Assembly (NCBI GenBank): GCA_947247005.1
Contig: OX365946.1
Location: 10,176,453-10,240,452, forward strand
DNA: 64,000 nt
Direction: 5' to 3'
Source of the DNA: Spisula solida
Lineage: Eukaryota > Mollusca > Bivalvia > Venerida > Mactridae
Under the pieces are notes generated by a model, which worked only from the letters and a program-made list of their open reading frames with translations, searched no databases and was not told the DNA's origin. Below, in pieces: positions 25,025 through 36,967 of the stretch (the first letter of the stretch is position 1; each line of letters opens with the position of its first letter). The translations under genes and the position numbers were made by a program.

Positions 25025-26761
25025 CATTCACAAATCCTTAGATCCAAAAGAAATCTCGACATCGAGATTTGCTGGTGAGAAATATAAGATCACTACTCGC
25101 CCGTCATCAGTGTTTACCTCTGTCGTGTATTTGTCACTCGGTGGCGTATTCGTCGGGTTATACCGTGTGATTTAATTAGGACACAAACTATTTGAATTTA
25201 CAAAATGCACTGTTTCTGTATGATTTCCAAATTACATGCATTAATAATTTGGTTCCATTAATAGCTCGTGAGTTTGAGTCAATCCTAGAACATTGGAAGG
25301 GTAGGTTATGTACCGAGACAGCGTGGTATTTCGATATTTTAAAATATGTTGGGATTGAGTAATTTGTATATAAATAGACATAACGTATATATTTGGGAAC
25401 CCAGAATAAAATGTTCCGAAGTGGCTCATTGTGGTTTCATAATTTATTATACACGCCCCCACCCCTTACACTAAGTGACCGATGCCGGAAGTGTATACGT
25501 GAAATGTAATCGTGTGACAGTAACCATGGTGTTAAGTTCACGTGTACCAAACTGGCAATCGAACCACCTGGTACAAGTATGCATACTTAAAATGCGATTG
25601 AATATTGTTAGTCAGCACACCTTTCACAAATAAACTTTAGTAATACAACCATCTGGTATCCTGACCAAACTTTTCTCGTTACACAATACAGCGAACAAGA
25701 CGTTTTTATCTAGATCTATACAGAGGGTTGATGTAAGATATTTTGTATATAAATGTAGATCCTTAAAACGTCGTTGCTACTCGTACAGACAGACGGATCA
25801 CACCATCAACCTCTGTCAAACACCAGTATCGAGTATACGTACAGTGTCACAGTTGGAATAAAATGTGGATGTTTTAATTGAAAATATAATAAACACAGAC
25901 ATTTTTCTTCAAGATTAGGTAAATAAAATGTTACATTTATTGTCTAATTACTGTGTTTTGTTTTTAAAAATAAGAAACGTAGGCGCACATAAAGGTACGC
26001 AAAATACCGCAGCTCTGGGTTGGTATTCACATTAATTAGCAGCTTTGTATATAAATTTCAGCCAGTTAAACAAGAAAAAACGTAGTTACCTGTATTAAAT
26101 CGTTACCTTAACAACCGTCTAAGAAAACGTGGGCCATTCTCAGCTGGTCATTCTTCAATTTTCGCGGGGCTGCTCAGCAAGAAATAAGTCGCTGTCATAG
26201 AAGAACAATGTCGTAAGTGAAACCAGAAGGTCACTTTGAATAATAACAAGAAAAATGTTTGAAAAAACGTGGCTCTTTATAAGGAAAAGGCTAATTCTAG
26301 GCTACTTAAGTTTGGTCAACATGGCCTCATCCGATTTCCAAAAAAAGGATTCATCATGAAGATGCAGTTATAGTCACAATTTGCACATCTGTATGAGTCT
26401 CGTACGCACATTTTGTAACACTTACGATCTGATTCTTTGAAGGCGGTCGACGTATATATATATATAATCCATAATTACTATAATTAATGTACAGCACAAA
26501 TTTTCAACAAAATATTATTAATGTGCTTATTATATCTACATGTATATAAAGCCTTGCGAAAATCTCCAGTTTGCAGATATTCACGTGATTAAAATTTCGT
26601 CAATGTCAGCAAAATTGTTGACACTATAGATGTACAACGACCTTCGAAATATGACCTTTGGGCGAGTTCATTTGCTAAGGTTGAAACGATATTTACCGTT
26701 ATTTTTCTAATTTATTATGAATATATCGTATAAATTCACGTTATCTTTCAAGTTGACAGCC
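25025..26761. other. Intergenic, nothing recognised
   Basis: AT-rich DNA with a short (AT)n run near 26455. No exon, repeat unit or motif is recognised. Confidence 0.4.
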
Positions 26762-28913
26762 AGGCGCGTAGCTAGCTCATAATCATGTGGATTCACTATT
26801 GTGCTAGGGGGTCGGGGGCATGCTCCCCCAGAAAATTTTGAAAACAATGGTGTAATCTGGTGCATTTGGAGCGTTCCCGAGGTGCTTTATTAAGTTATAT
26901 CAACGTAATTTTTAGAGTCATTAATTTGTTGATAAACTCTAAAATTGGCCGAGTACTTCTCTGTTCAAAAGAAAGCTAACTCATAAATCAAATAAATGTA
27001 CATCTACAAGTCCCATTTTGAATGCTTATGTTCACATAAGCTTCAGATATGACATAAAAGTCTAGTTGCCCGTCCCTTTTCAGGGCAGTAAAGTACTTTC
27101 TGAATGATAACGTTGTCAACCAATGTCCATATGTCTGTAGCTACTAGTAAGCGAAAATGGCAGTCCAGACCGACATCCAGTGGTTATGATAGATCGCATA
27201 TATTTTACACTTCTTATAATACTAAAACTACCTCTCAGCTAAGGCTCTGGAGACCCGTATTGTGATTAGCAAATCAAAGGAACGGTTAGAACAATGACCT
27301 TTTCTAGATTTCCGAGAGGCGATCGGTGCATGGGAACGTTGCCACGGTTTCGTTGATGGCGAGCTGCTTTTGCTTTGCAGGCTCCATATACTGGAATTCG
27401 GCCATGGCCGGAGCTTGGCCGTATTTCTCACTGCGGCGCCTTCTACCCTAACATGCGGGGAACCTAGCGCTCCGTAACTGCTTCAACTAAGTCGATGTTT
27501 TGCTTCTGTGACAGTTTATTCAGTGGTCACGAACCCAACATCAACTATGTAAAGAGACGATAAAGGTGACAGAATTATCACTAAATGCTTATGTGTCGTA
27601 CCCCTTTGGGTAAACCCCTAAGAACTGTGGATACGTCTGGACTTAAACTAGAACAGTAATACTACAAATGAGTGTTCATAAAGGATTGCGACATTTAGCG
27701 TTAATGTTGCGACATTTAACGTCAGGCCAGTTTGTTGCGACATTTAGCGTCACAGATGCGACATTTAGCGTCAGGAGGGATTGCGACATTCAGCGTCGGT
27801 TGCGACATTTAGCGTCAGCCTTGCGACATTTAACGTCAGGTGCGACATTTAGCGTCGATGCGACATTTAACGTTGCTACATACATGTAGCACTTCAATTG
27901 TTGGCTATGTATAGTGGCCGGGGTAGCCGCTTTAAAATGGTAAACTGAGTCCGCACGACTGGTCCACCACATAGACTATGCAGGCGGGATCGGTTCATCA
28001 TTTCTTCTCTTTGCAGATTACCGATTTGCTGCACTGAGTTGAGCAATTTTTTAACGTGTACTTCTTCGCAGGCGTACACACATAATCCATTGATTCAAGT
28101 TATGGACTTTGCAGTTAACCGATTGCTTGTGAAACTAGTTGCCTGGTCGCACGTCGTAATGACTCTCAATAAACTTCATAACTAGAGATTCCCTCTTGAT
28201 TAAACCAAACGAAATCAGGCCTATACGCGGTTGTACTGGGGCGAGTTGGTTAACGTCAAAGACTACTGCAACAACTACAGTATGGTAAGTTGGTAGTGTC
28301 AGACACCACTACAGCTTATAAAAGTAGCAAAAGAAGCACAAACAGTATTGCGTAAATATAACAATGTGAATTCTATAGAAATTTGGAATACAGGTCGTTT
28401 TCAGTTGAATATGTTTTTCGCCCCAGGTTTATGAGTGGAAGTTTTGAACGGCACATAATTCAAACGGCGCAAAATGGAGTTGCCATCACATCACCGAGTC
28501 TCCTTTTTGGACGGATACAGACAATTATATAAATTTGCCAAGTTGCTAAACACTGCGCATTTGTAAATTGTGTTACATCTTACATGACGTTTTTGTGACG
28601 TTCTCCGTCATTCAATGTTTAATTTAATGTTTACTAATAATTAAACGCAAATGCGGATCACATTACTAGCATGGCGATTTTTTTCTCTTTCTTGTGATAT
28701 TAAAATATAAACAACCGTATTTCTAAAACGATTTTTATGCAATATTGAAGTGTAAAAATGTTACAAATTACCGATGTACGCCAACAACGAGCGTAACGTC
28801 AGACACGACAAAGAAGGAAAGCGTTTAAAGTGAATTATTTTCCTGAAATATTTTTTTTTTGTCAGAATCATGTGGATTCAGCTGCGTACTCGCGTATAGG
28901 TAGCTACGCGCCT
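26762..28913. mobile_element. Probable 2.15-kb non-autonomous hAT-like element
   Basis: CAGGCGCGTAGCTA at about 26762 is mirrored by TAGCTACGCGCCTG ending at 28914, and GACAGC flanks both sides. ATCATGTGGATTCA also occurs in direct orientation near both ends (about 26784 and 28868). The left end is followed by a G-run/C-run (GGGGGTCGGGGGCATGCTCC) as seen in many hAT ends. No intact transposase is seen; the interior contains a spaced short-repeat block at 27675-27886. Confidence 0.5.
27675..27886. repeat. Nine short direct repeats (GCGACATTTARCGTC) with variable spacers
   Basis: The 15-base core GCGACATTTAGCGTC (or AACGTC/AGCGTT variants) occurs about nine times in 210 bases, separated by 1-14 bases of differing sequence. 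It looks superficially like a CRISPR array, but the spacers are far too short and variable, and the setting is eukaryotic. It could be a degenerate minisatellite or a binding-site array (for example transposase subterminal repeats), as it lies inside the 26762-28913 element. Confidence 0.7.
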
Positions 28914-29020
28914 GACAGCGTGGCCTAGTGGTTAAGATGATCTATACTCTGAACTAGTCTGTACTCAGAACATTATTTTTATATGGGCTGTGGGTTCGAG
29001 TCCGCTGCTAAACTCTTTTT
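28914..29020 (+). pseudogene. tRNA-like (Ser/Leu type) sequence, probable tRNA-derived SINE head
   Basis: Box A-like TGGCCTAGTGG (28921-28931) and box B-like GGTTCGAGTCC (28993-29003) are followed by a TTTTT run (29016-29020). Acceptor-like ACAGCG and CGCTG can pair. The distance between boxes is longer than in a normal tRNA and no clean anticodon stem forms, so a functional tRNA is unlikely. It begins exactly at the right border of the upstream TIR element. Confidence 0.4.
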
Positions 29021-29481
29021 CAATAATTTTAGTATCATAATACATGCGTGTTTTTTCATATATTTTATTACTTAATGAATAATAAAAGTATGTTTAAGGT
29101 TAAATACAAAGTTGCTTTGTTTCGTTTATTTTACGATTTTAGCATACCCTGGATATTGTATTTATTGCTCAGATGATAATCGGGTTGAATTACAAACTAT
29201 TTTCATCATTGGTTTCGCTGGAATTAGAATTGTAATCACCATTCTAAGAATATTCTGTAGAAACTTCAACATTAATAAGCGTGTACTCTGGTAATACAGG
29301 GAGCACAGTTCGGGTGACCGTTGACCGATATCTCTGTTCAAGTCTTGACGTGGGAGTGTTTTCAAGGATTAACATACAGAAAACATGTACAAAGGAAATA
29401 TATATATTTTAGAAATATATAAAAAAAATAGACATGCACGCGAATGTTTTATTTAGCAAAATTTAAAAAATATTCAAAATG

Positions 29482-29553
29482 GGTGGGATTCGAACCCAAG
29501 CAAAAAATCTATTTAGTGTCATAAGCAGTACCATAGCCTACTGCGCCATGGGG
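29482..29553 (-). pseudogene. tRNA-like sequence, minus strand
   Basis: On the minus strand, ATGGCGCAGTAGG (box A-like) is followed by GGTTCGAATCC (box B, complement at 29486-29496) at tRNA-like spacing, with CCCA-type ends. The anticodon arm pairs poorly. It is a tRNA pseudogene or SINE head about 500 bases from an opposite-strand one. Confidence 0.4.
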
Positions 29554-29766
29554 GACGATGTAAGCTACCATTTCAAATAATATATTTCTTTTCCGAATAC
29601 ACCCCTTTTACCTGGATTATTTCATTATTAAAAGTACAGTTACGCCCGAACGATTGTAGTTTATCTATAGATGGAAATTCAACGTGACAATAACACTGTG
29701 TTTTCGATACATCAATACATTGTTTACACGTAAATCCGGTCATAAGTCAGGACGAGGTCAAAATCT

Positions 29767-29785
29767 AGAACGTTCTGGAATATTG
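29767..29785 (+). promoter_or_regulatory. Heat-shock element upstream of IAP-3
   Basis: AGAACGTTCTGGAA contains three alternating pentamers, nGAAn-nTTCn-nGAAn, the consensus bound by HSF trimers, and a fourth degenerate unit (TATTG) follows. It lies about 280 bases upstream of the IAP-3 TATA box. The match is exact, but the function is inferred. Confidence 0.45.
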
Positions 29786-30022
29786 TAGCTTTCGCCAGAT
29801 AAAATAACTATTTTTGAATTAGTTTAAAAATCAGAAAATGATTAAAACGAATAATCCATAAGCCACATAACAGGCTAATAGGTCTAATTTCGTTAAACAT
29901 TGTTAAAATCATCTTTCGAAAACAGTGGTTTTCACTAAAAACACTGTTATAAATTGCCGGATGACTAATAATAGACTAGGTGAATATTCGTGAGTAATCT
30001 ACATGTATCTATTTATAGAACT

Positions 30023-30060
30023 GGGAAATTCCCACACTGTATCGAGGGTGTATATAATAT
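30023..30060 (+). promoter_or_regulatory. IAP-3 core promoter: kappaB site and TATA box
   Basis: GGGAAATTCCC at 30023-30033 is a perfect palindromic NF-kappaB/Rel site. TATATAATAT at 30051-30060 is a TATA box 18 bases further on. The start codon follows at 30137. IAP genes are classical NF-kappaB targets in animals, so this pairing is biologically coherent. Confidence 0.6.
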
Positions 30061-30136
30061 CAACGACTGCACTCCGTTCTTCAAAGCTTACAAAATACCA
30101 GTACTAGTATCAAATCGAAAGTAACTATATTCGGAG

Positions 30137-33100
30137 ATGATGACGGTTGAACATTCAGGTAATGCAAGGCCACCACCACAGGCTCTTGGTATCAACGTGG
30201 ACAAACCGAAGTTTGCACAATATGCAGTTTACACAAAACGACTCGAAACTTTTGATAATTGGCCAGAACACTCACCTGTAGGCAAAGAAAGACTCGTGGA
30301 AGCTGGGTTAGTTTATACAGGTATGCAAGCATGTTTTGGTATTTTGATAAGAAAAAAGAAAAAATCGTTGCGTATTGATAAAAGCATTGGATTTAAATTA
30401 TACTTATGATACTATACTATTTAAATTAAATAGTATAGTATCATAAATTTTAATTATGCCAATATTAGAATCTACGTACATGATTGTATAGAAAATTTCG
30501 ACAGGTACATTTTAAAATACGTTATTTTCTCATCAAAATGATTCAAAATTAATAATTTTCTTAATTCTCTTAGAGAAAGTATTTTCCCGAACTTACAAAA
30601 AAGTACTACCAAAAATAGTTTAATAATTTAGATTCTATATTAAATCACTACTAGGAACTATACCGAATGTATAATACTTAAATAATATATCCTACATACT
30701 TATGTATTATATTATTATACTTTCGTGGAACTATTAAGCATATAAATATATAATCTAGTGTTCCTGCCACTACAGTGCGCTTTTTATGTACTTGATTTAA
30801 TCGTTTTTGTAAAATGAATATTTTTGTTTCAATGTTCAGGTGTTGGTGATAGTTGTCGATGTTACCATTGTGGTGGGGGATTAAGGAACTGGGAACAGGG
30901 AGATAATCCGATGATAGAGCACGCTAAATGGTATCCTAAATGTCCACATCTTCTCTTGGTTAAAGGACAACGTTTCATTGATAAAGTGACACGTGGTGAA
31001 ACAATTTACGAAGATGACACTCAGGTAAATATTTTATGTATTATGTATTATACTTTGTGTTGGGTAGGCCTATATGATAGTGTTCTTACAATGTTTTATG
31101 GGCGTTTTATTAAGTTGAAAAGCAAAGAAAGGGCTAATTCGCTGGCTAAGAATTAGAAGGTCGTAAGTACTACTTTAAGACCTTATAAGACTCATGCATA
31201 TTTGAAATCTGCATCTCAAGATGCTTCTTATGAGCCTATTTTCATGAAAATCGGAAGTGGTCATGTTGACCAAATTGAAGTGGAATAGATTGTTTTTCAA
31301 TAATGAAAGAACAGTTTTCAGACAGCCTGTAAGACCATTCATAGGAACTGCAAAATGGTCTTTATTAACAGGTGGTCTCTGTTAACAGGTTATGTACCAT
31401 TTGAAAATTGTCTGATACAACATTAAATTGGTGGTCTTCGTATATAGGTTTTGCAACAGTGGTTTTTGTGTGCAGGTGTTCTTTAACTGGTTTGGCTGTA
31501 TTTTACACACAATTTAGGCTAAATAAAATATGTTTGGTTTATGTATCATGATACAAGTTTAAGGGCTGTTGGGGTAGAAAATATATTAGTTGAATTTTAT
31601 CTGGGAATTTTGGTTATGATTTTGTTAGAATATCAACTTTGGCATTTTCCAAGAAATAATACAAGTGGCATGTGAATTATTAATTGTTCTTTATCATTCT
31701 GAATTAATTAGAAGAGAAAATATCATGGTATTTTGTATTTTACGTGTATTTTAAATCGATTATTTGGCTATTTTACAGATGGATTGTGGGATTGTTTATG
31801 ATACCAAACATATTGAAAGTGTGGCGGCTTTGAGTTGTATACAAATGGGTTACCTACAAGATATGGTCCAGAAAGCAATAGAAGTCTTCATAGCACAAAA
31901 TCGTAAGTAATTTATTTATACTTATAAATTTATTTATTATTTAAAAAAAAAATAACTGAACATAACATTTTTGAATCAATAAGAGCCACATACTTTTTGT
32001 TCTGTCTTGAAGGGCTGACAGTTTAATATTTTTTACAACACAAAAACGTTCCTTGAAAAACTGATTAATCAATATTGGAAAACTCAGCTTTAATCATGAT
32101 ATACATACTATTTTGTAAGCGGCGAACAATTCTCATTGAAGTGGCTTTACAAAACTTATATGGTACTAAAAAAAGTTTACTGGTATGAAGAATAGAGCTT
32201 TGAGTATAACTCTCTCGTTGGAGGGAAAGCACTGTTTGTTTTAATTGTTTTATTGGGAAATGAAACAAACAAACAGTTGAATAATTTTTGATGCTCAACA
32301 GACTGTGTTTCGCACTTTGCACACACTTAAGCTTAAGTTCCTGTTTCATATGATGTCATTTGTGATACTGATATGACTAAATACACTTGATTTGTTAGTT
32401 TATCACTGTACGGCACATACAGGAAGTAAATGACGGAACTTCAATACATGTACGGTGGTACCTTGCAGAGTTTATAGTACAACCTCTCAGGAGCTGCACT
32501 CTTTAATTTTAATGTTTTTTTTAATTTTGATACTAATTTTAAATTTCTATTTATTAAATTTATCAAGTTTCAAATTAGTATGTATGGTTATAATTTTAGA
32601 GTACATGTACTGTAAACCAGTGATTCTTAAAACAGGGCATAACTTTTTGAACTTTTACATTTACAGGTCATTGTAACTTCAAAGGTGTTGATTTGTGTGA
32701 GATTCTATTTGACATGGAGGAACATCCGGAAAACTACAACAACTGCAACGTTGCTGACAGCACCATACAGTCCGACCTCTCATCAGGTATGCTTAACTTT
32801 CATACTTACGTTAGTAATTCTGATACAATGATTCTCAGTTGCGTTGGAAGTTTGCAGTTTTCATTGCCAGCCAGTATGACTTATGGAACTGAAAATCAGC
32901 ATAACAATAAGAGACAGTGTTTTGCTATGTGGCGTACTAACAATTACACTAAAACAAACCTGCCTCGATGGGTGGTAGAGCGTCCACTTTGAGTAAAACA
33001 GGTCTCGAGTTTGATCCCACATCTGGCTACAAGCCAAAGTCATTAAAATGATACTGGTATATCTCCTATATATGCTTGACACTGAGCATAGACAGTTCCA

Positions 33101-33502
33101 GGTTACTACTAGTTTGCCCGGTGTCAGGATTTTCTCAAAATGACAGAAATACTGTTTACCAATGGGATTTAAAATATTTAAATTTTACTAAAACAATCAG
33201 TATCAAATAAGGTGTTGTTATAATAGTAAAATATTTCCTTACTTTGTGATAGTATCATTATTAAACTGGAACATTTATCTTTATTTTCAGAAGATCTAGA
33301 GTCACTGAGGGAGGAGAATGAACGTTTGAAAGAAAGTAACCTCTGCAAAGTATGTGTTGATAATCGAGCAGACGTCATCTTCCTACCATGTGGTCACATG
33401 GTCTGCTGTCCTCAATGTGCGCCTGCTATGTTCAAATGTCCAATCTGCAGAAAACCCATTAACGGACAAATCAAAGCATTCTTTGCTACTGTGAAGAGTT
33501 GA
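30137..33502 (+). CDS. IAP-3: BIR-UBA-RING inhibitor of apoptosis (BIRC family), 5 exons, 274 aa
   Basis: Exons 30137-30320, 30840-31024, 31779-31902, 32667-32786 and 33291-33502, all GT-AG with the same phases as IAP-1, total 825 coding bases (274 residues). The BIR is split between exons 1 and 2, with ligands C-x2-C-x16-H-x6-C. The UBA-like segment in exon 3 reads CIQMGYLQDMVQKAIEVF. The RING in exon 5 has CKVC, FLPCGH, CPQC and CPIC, and ends IKAFFATVKS, so the dimerising tail is intact. Two ATGs occur (30137, 30140); the first is taken. Expected role: caspase/IBM binding and E3 ubiquitin ligase activity in the cytoplasm, by family. Introns are compact compared with IAP-1. It is the middle relative of the cluster: exon 2 is nearly identical to IAP-1, exons 4-5 nearly identical to IAP-2. 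Confidence 0.92.
30404..30446. repeat. Perfect 43-bp palindrome in IAP-3 intron 1
   Basis: TTATGATACTATACTATT (30404-30421) is followed by a short centre and its exact complement AATAGTATAGTATCATAA ending at 30446. A perfect AT-rich hairpin, 80 bases after the splice donor, would fold in the pre-mRNA. It could be a minimal foldback or a replication-generated inversion. Confidence 0.6.
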
Positions 33503-33735
33503 TCTGTGAGGTCAAGGTCATTGATTTAAAGAGGTCATTCTCATTGACCTGTAAAGTCAACGGAAGATCGTTGATTGAAGAGGTCAAGGTCATTGATGTA
33601 AAAGGTTAAGGTCATGGATAAGATGATCTTAATGGAAGAAGAGCAATGCAGTCAAGGTCATTGATGTACAAGGTCAAAGTCATTGGTGTAAAAGGTCAAG
33701 GTCATGATCTTGGTCTGAATGGAAGGAGAGCAACG
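33503..33735 (+). promoter_or_regulatory. IAP-3 3' UTR with four TCAAGGTCA nuclear-receptor-type half sites
   Basis: TCAAGGTCA occurs at 33512-33520, 33584-33592, 33652-33660 and 33696-33704, amid degenerate repeats of AGGTCATTGATGTAAA. TCAAGGTCA is the extended monomer site of NR5A/ERR-type receptors. Here the copies lie just after the stop codon in a degenerate tandem of about 50-70 bases, so they may simply be repeat words. Confidence 0.4.
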
Positions 33736-36235
33736 CTAATCAAAGGCTGATTGTGTGAATATACATTCCTACACAACAGCTACCTCACTCACTATGTGAT
33801 ACCAGTCTCGTAATTGTCTTCCATAGACATTTCAGTGTTCCAATGGATATTTGTCCATTCTTTCAAGAATGTCACTGTATATTTGTCTTCTAGAGGCATT
33901 TCATCGGATTATATCTTTTTCCTTCTAGCCACATCAGTTGGATATATTTTGTCATTTTATTGAGTTAACGTAGTTGTCCTACATGTATGTAGACATTTCG
34001 AAGAGTTTTGTTCACTATAGAGACGTTTCGTTAGATATTAATTTTGTTCTCTAGAGACAATTTGTTGGACGCAGATCTTCATTTATTGTTCCAACTGGTG
34101 CTTAATGATTCAACTATCCAATGAAGAGATTGTATGAGCATTATAATTATACCAATGGACATTGAACATGATTGTGTCCCTTGGTACTGTATACAAGGTT
34201 GTGTCCCTTAATTGTGTCCCAGTATTATATGATAATTTCCACAGTTTACGTTTATATGATTATATATGCATATTTGTACTTCTGTATACCAATACATCTA
34301 GTCAAGATATCTATGATTGTACATATAGAATCTACACGCAACGTGATCATATATGATTTTCTACTTTATATTTTATTTTACATGTTAACAAAGTTTGAAG
34401 GTGATCAAACGTATAAGTTTCTGTATAATTTTGTTTCAAGTTTTTGTGTTGTTACATCTTTTTCTAGTTTATACTTTACATGTTCAACAAAGTTTGAACG
34501 TAATCAAACATATAAGTTTCTGTTTTTATTTTGTTTAAAAAAAATTTGGAGTTTTTTTTTGTCATTTATATGTGTACCGTATGTTTTAACTTGGTTGTTT
34601 GTTGTGCCATAAATAAGTGTGTAGGGCTTTCACATTTACATAATTTTGTAAATATTTGTATAAGTGTACCTGTATATATTCAGCCTATTTCACTTACAGG
34701 TAACTTTTGAGCTATAGAATAGCATTTAGCAATCACTGGCTGTGTCCCTACTTATAGTCTGTGACTGACCTGAATAATCGATTTATATTTGCGAAATGTA
34801 CCATTTTTAATTTACAAATATGATATTTAAATGTTTCATCTCATCAACTCGTCAAATGAATACTCCTTGTCAAAATACCTACAACAGGTTGAAAATATTG
34901 ACTTGCACATAATGCAGGTTTAATGTTAATTGCTCACTCATTGTTAGACATTAATAAAAAATAAAGGATCTGTTTAAACACGGCTGTGCATTTTATGTGT
35001 GTGTAAAAATTTACAAATCAGATGTATGAGGTACATATTTTATGTTTATAATTGATTATTTATATTACGTGTATGCAGTTTTGTTGATTATAAACCCATG
35101 TGTTCATCTACCATATTTCGTTCATTAGGTATGACATAAAATATTGTTTGCTTCCCATCCCGAGACCCGTGTCATTCTATTTTGGAGGCAAAGAGCGGGA
35201 GGAGGAACAAACAATGTTTTATTTTAGGCCAAAAAAAAAATCTGTGATATCAAAAAGATACTGGTAATTGCTGTTTAACATATGTAATATGTAATGTTGT
35301 TTCAATACATGTAGTTTATTTTAATGTTATGTTGTTTAATTAAACAAAATGTTCTTAAACCAAGCTTTCTGTTATTTGATTCATGTTTATTGTGCAGTCC
35401 GATATTCATGTCACCTTGGTGATTTAGTTTCAAAACTGGACCTCCAGAGGTAACATGGGGGGACAGTGCAATGTACAGTAAAAGCTCACAAAGGTTCACA
35501 CCCAAATAGTTGGGTCTGTTTTTACTGTTTCGCTCACCTCAATATTGAGATGCCCAATCAGGGGTTCAGAGGAGTTCTTATAAATAAGGTTTTACTAGAG
35601 CTAACATCGATATTTCTTAGTGATATTGACGCATTGACAAAATGATTTTAGTCGCTCAACTATGGATTCACATTTTGAAGTATTGATATGTAGGTAAATG
35701 AATGGAAAAATGTTTGATATTATTCAACTCAAATACGGGTGTATTTACTATAAACAGGTTAATCTAGAATTATCACTGTCGTGAACAGGGCCCCGTGGTA
35801 GCATGTCGTAAGAGGGGGAGGGGTGGAGTGTAGAAGTAAAGTGGGGTTGCATAATTATCAGCGCTATAAGTTTTTGTACTCAGACACAATAACGAAGTCA
35901 TATCTCAAACTTTCATGTGTTGATGCCTGAAATAAAGTAATTCACTCCCTTCTAAAATTCAATTAAAGTTGTTTGACAAGCGCAGGTTTAATTTCCTACA
36001 TAGAAACCATGATGAACTTTGACTTTTATAAAGTTTGGAAATATCTTTGACAGACTAAAATTGCACACTGAATTCATGAAATCATGGAATTGGTTTCATT
36101 GACATTGCCCTGTTCCTGATCGGCCAATATTGTTTGCAAGATGGAAGGAAATACACAAAACAGAACTACATTAATCTGTTTGTTTTGTGTGCAAGTGTTA
36201 AGGGGAATCAGTCAAAAATTATTAAGTTTTAAAGA
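33736..36235. other. IAP-3 3' flank and intergenic DNA
   Basis: AT-rich DNA with degenerate repeats (ACATTTC/CTAGAGACA words between 33820 and 34080). There is a direct pair of about 45 bases at about 34381 and 34476 (ACAAAGTTTGAA, AATCAAAC, ATAAGTTTCTG). A possible polyadenylation signal AATAAAAAATAAA lies near 34952. No exon is recognised. Confidence 0.4.
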
Positions 36236-36239
36236 GTTG

Positions 36240-36935
36240 TCGCCCTTTGATAAAAATGTGTATATTGTTTTTGCTCCACATACATGTACTTATTGTCATA
36301 GTCAATAGAAGTAAGTATAGCAAGTTTCATTTGAATATCTTGAACCATTTTTTAACTTTGACCAATGTTATAGTTTTGGAAGCTGAAAAGGGGCATAAGT
36401 CAAAATTTATCAAAGCTAGAGTTGTTGCCCTTTGCTAAAGATAAGCCTATTATCACTGGCAATAATTATAGCAAGTTTCATTTGAATATCTACTATCGTT
36501 GTGAAGTTACGAAGAAAAAAGATGAAAAATTAGTAAATTTGAATTTAACAAAGGGCCATAATTCTTCCAATATTGTAGCTAGAGTAATGTAACTTGTCAA
36601 AAAATAGTGTTTTGTTGTTGTGAGCTTATGTTTAAAATCTCAAGTTGATATCTTCAGTGGTTTTCAAGTTATCAAGAAAAAAAGCTGAAAATTGATGAAA
36701 ATTTGAATTTTACAAAGGGCCATAACTCTTCCAAAATTGTAGCGAGAGTTATATAACTTGCCATAAAATAGCGTACTGTTGTTGTGAGCTTATGTTTGAA
36801 GTTTGAAGTCAATACCTATAATGGTTTTCAAGTTATTAAGAAAAAACTTGAAAAATGTGGACGGACGGACGGAAAGGGTGATTACTATAGGGCACGCAAA
36901 AAATTTTTTGCAGGGCCCTAACTAGAACTGTCGCC
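36240..36935 (+). repeat. Tandem-core repeat with ACGG microsatellite, unit about 165 bp
   Basis: About three to four diverged units carry AAGGGCCATAATTCTTCC (36550, 36715) and GTTGTGAGCTTATGTTT. The block ends in ACGGACGGACGG (36862-36875). This plan (repeated core, ACGG run, unique right end) is that of the pearl-type elements described in bivalves. It is non-coding. Confidence 0.55.
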
Positions 36936-36967
36936 ATTCGGCAGACTAATATACCCCCCGCGTGGCA

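Noticed and set aside
27675..27886. CRISPR-like array of direct repeats
   Set aside because: Spacers are 1-14 bases and irregular, and the genome is eukaryotic with introns.
28914..29020. Functional tRNA-Ser or tRNA-Leu gene
   Set aside because: A and B boxes are present, but the anticodon stem does not form and box spacing is too long.
34162..34612. Overlapping frames of 64 and 146 codons
   Set aside because: Low-complexity Tyr/Phe/Leu-rich translation of AT-rich DNA with internal direct repeats; no motif.
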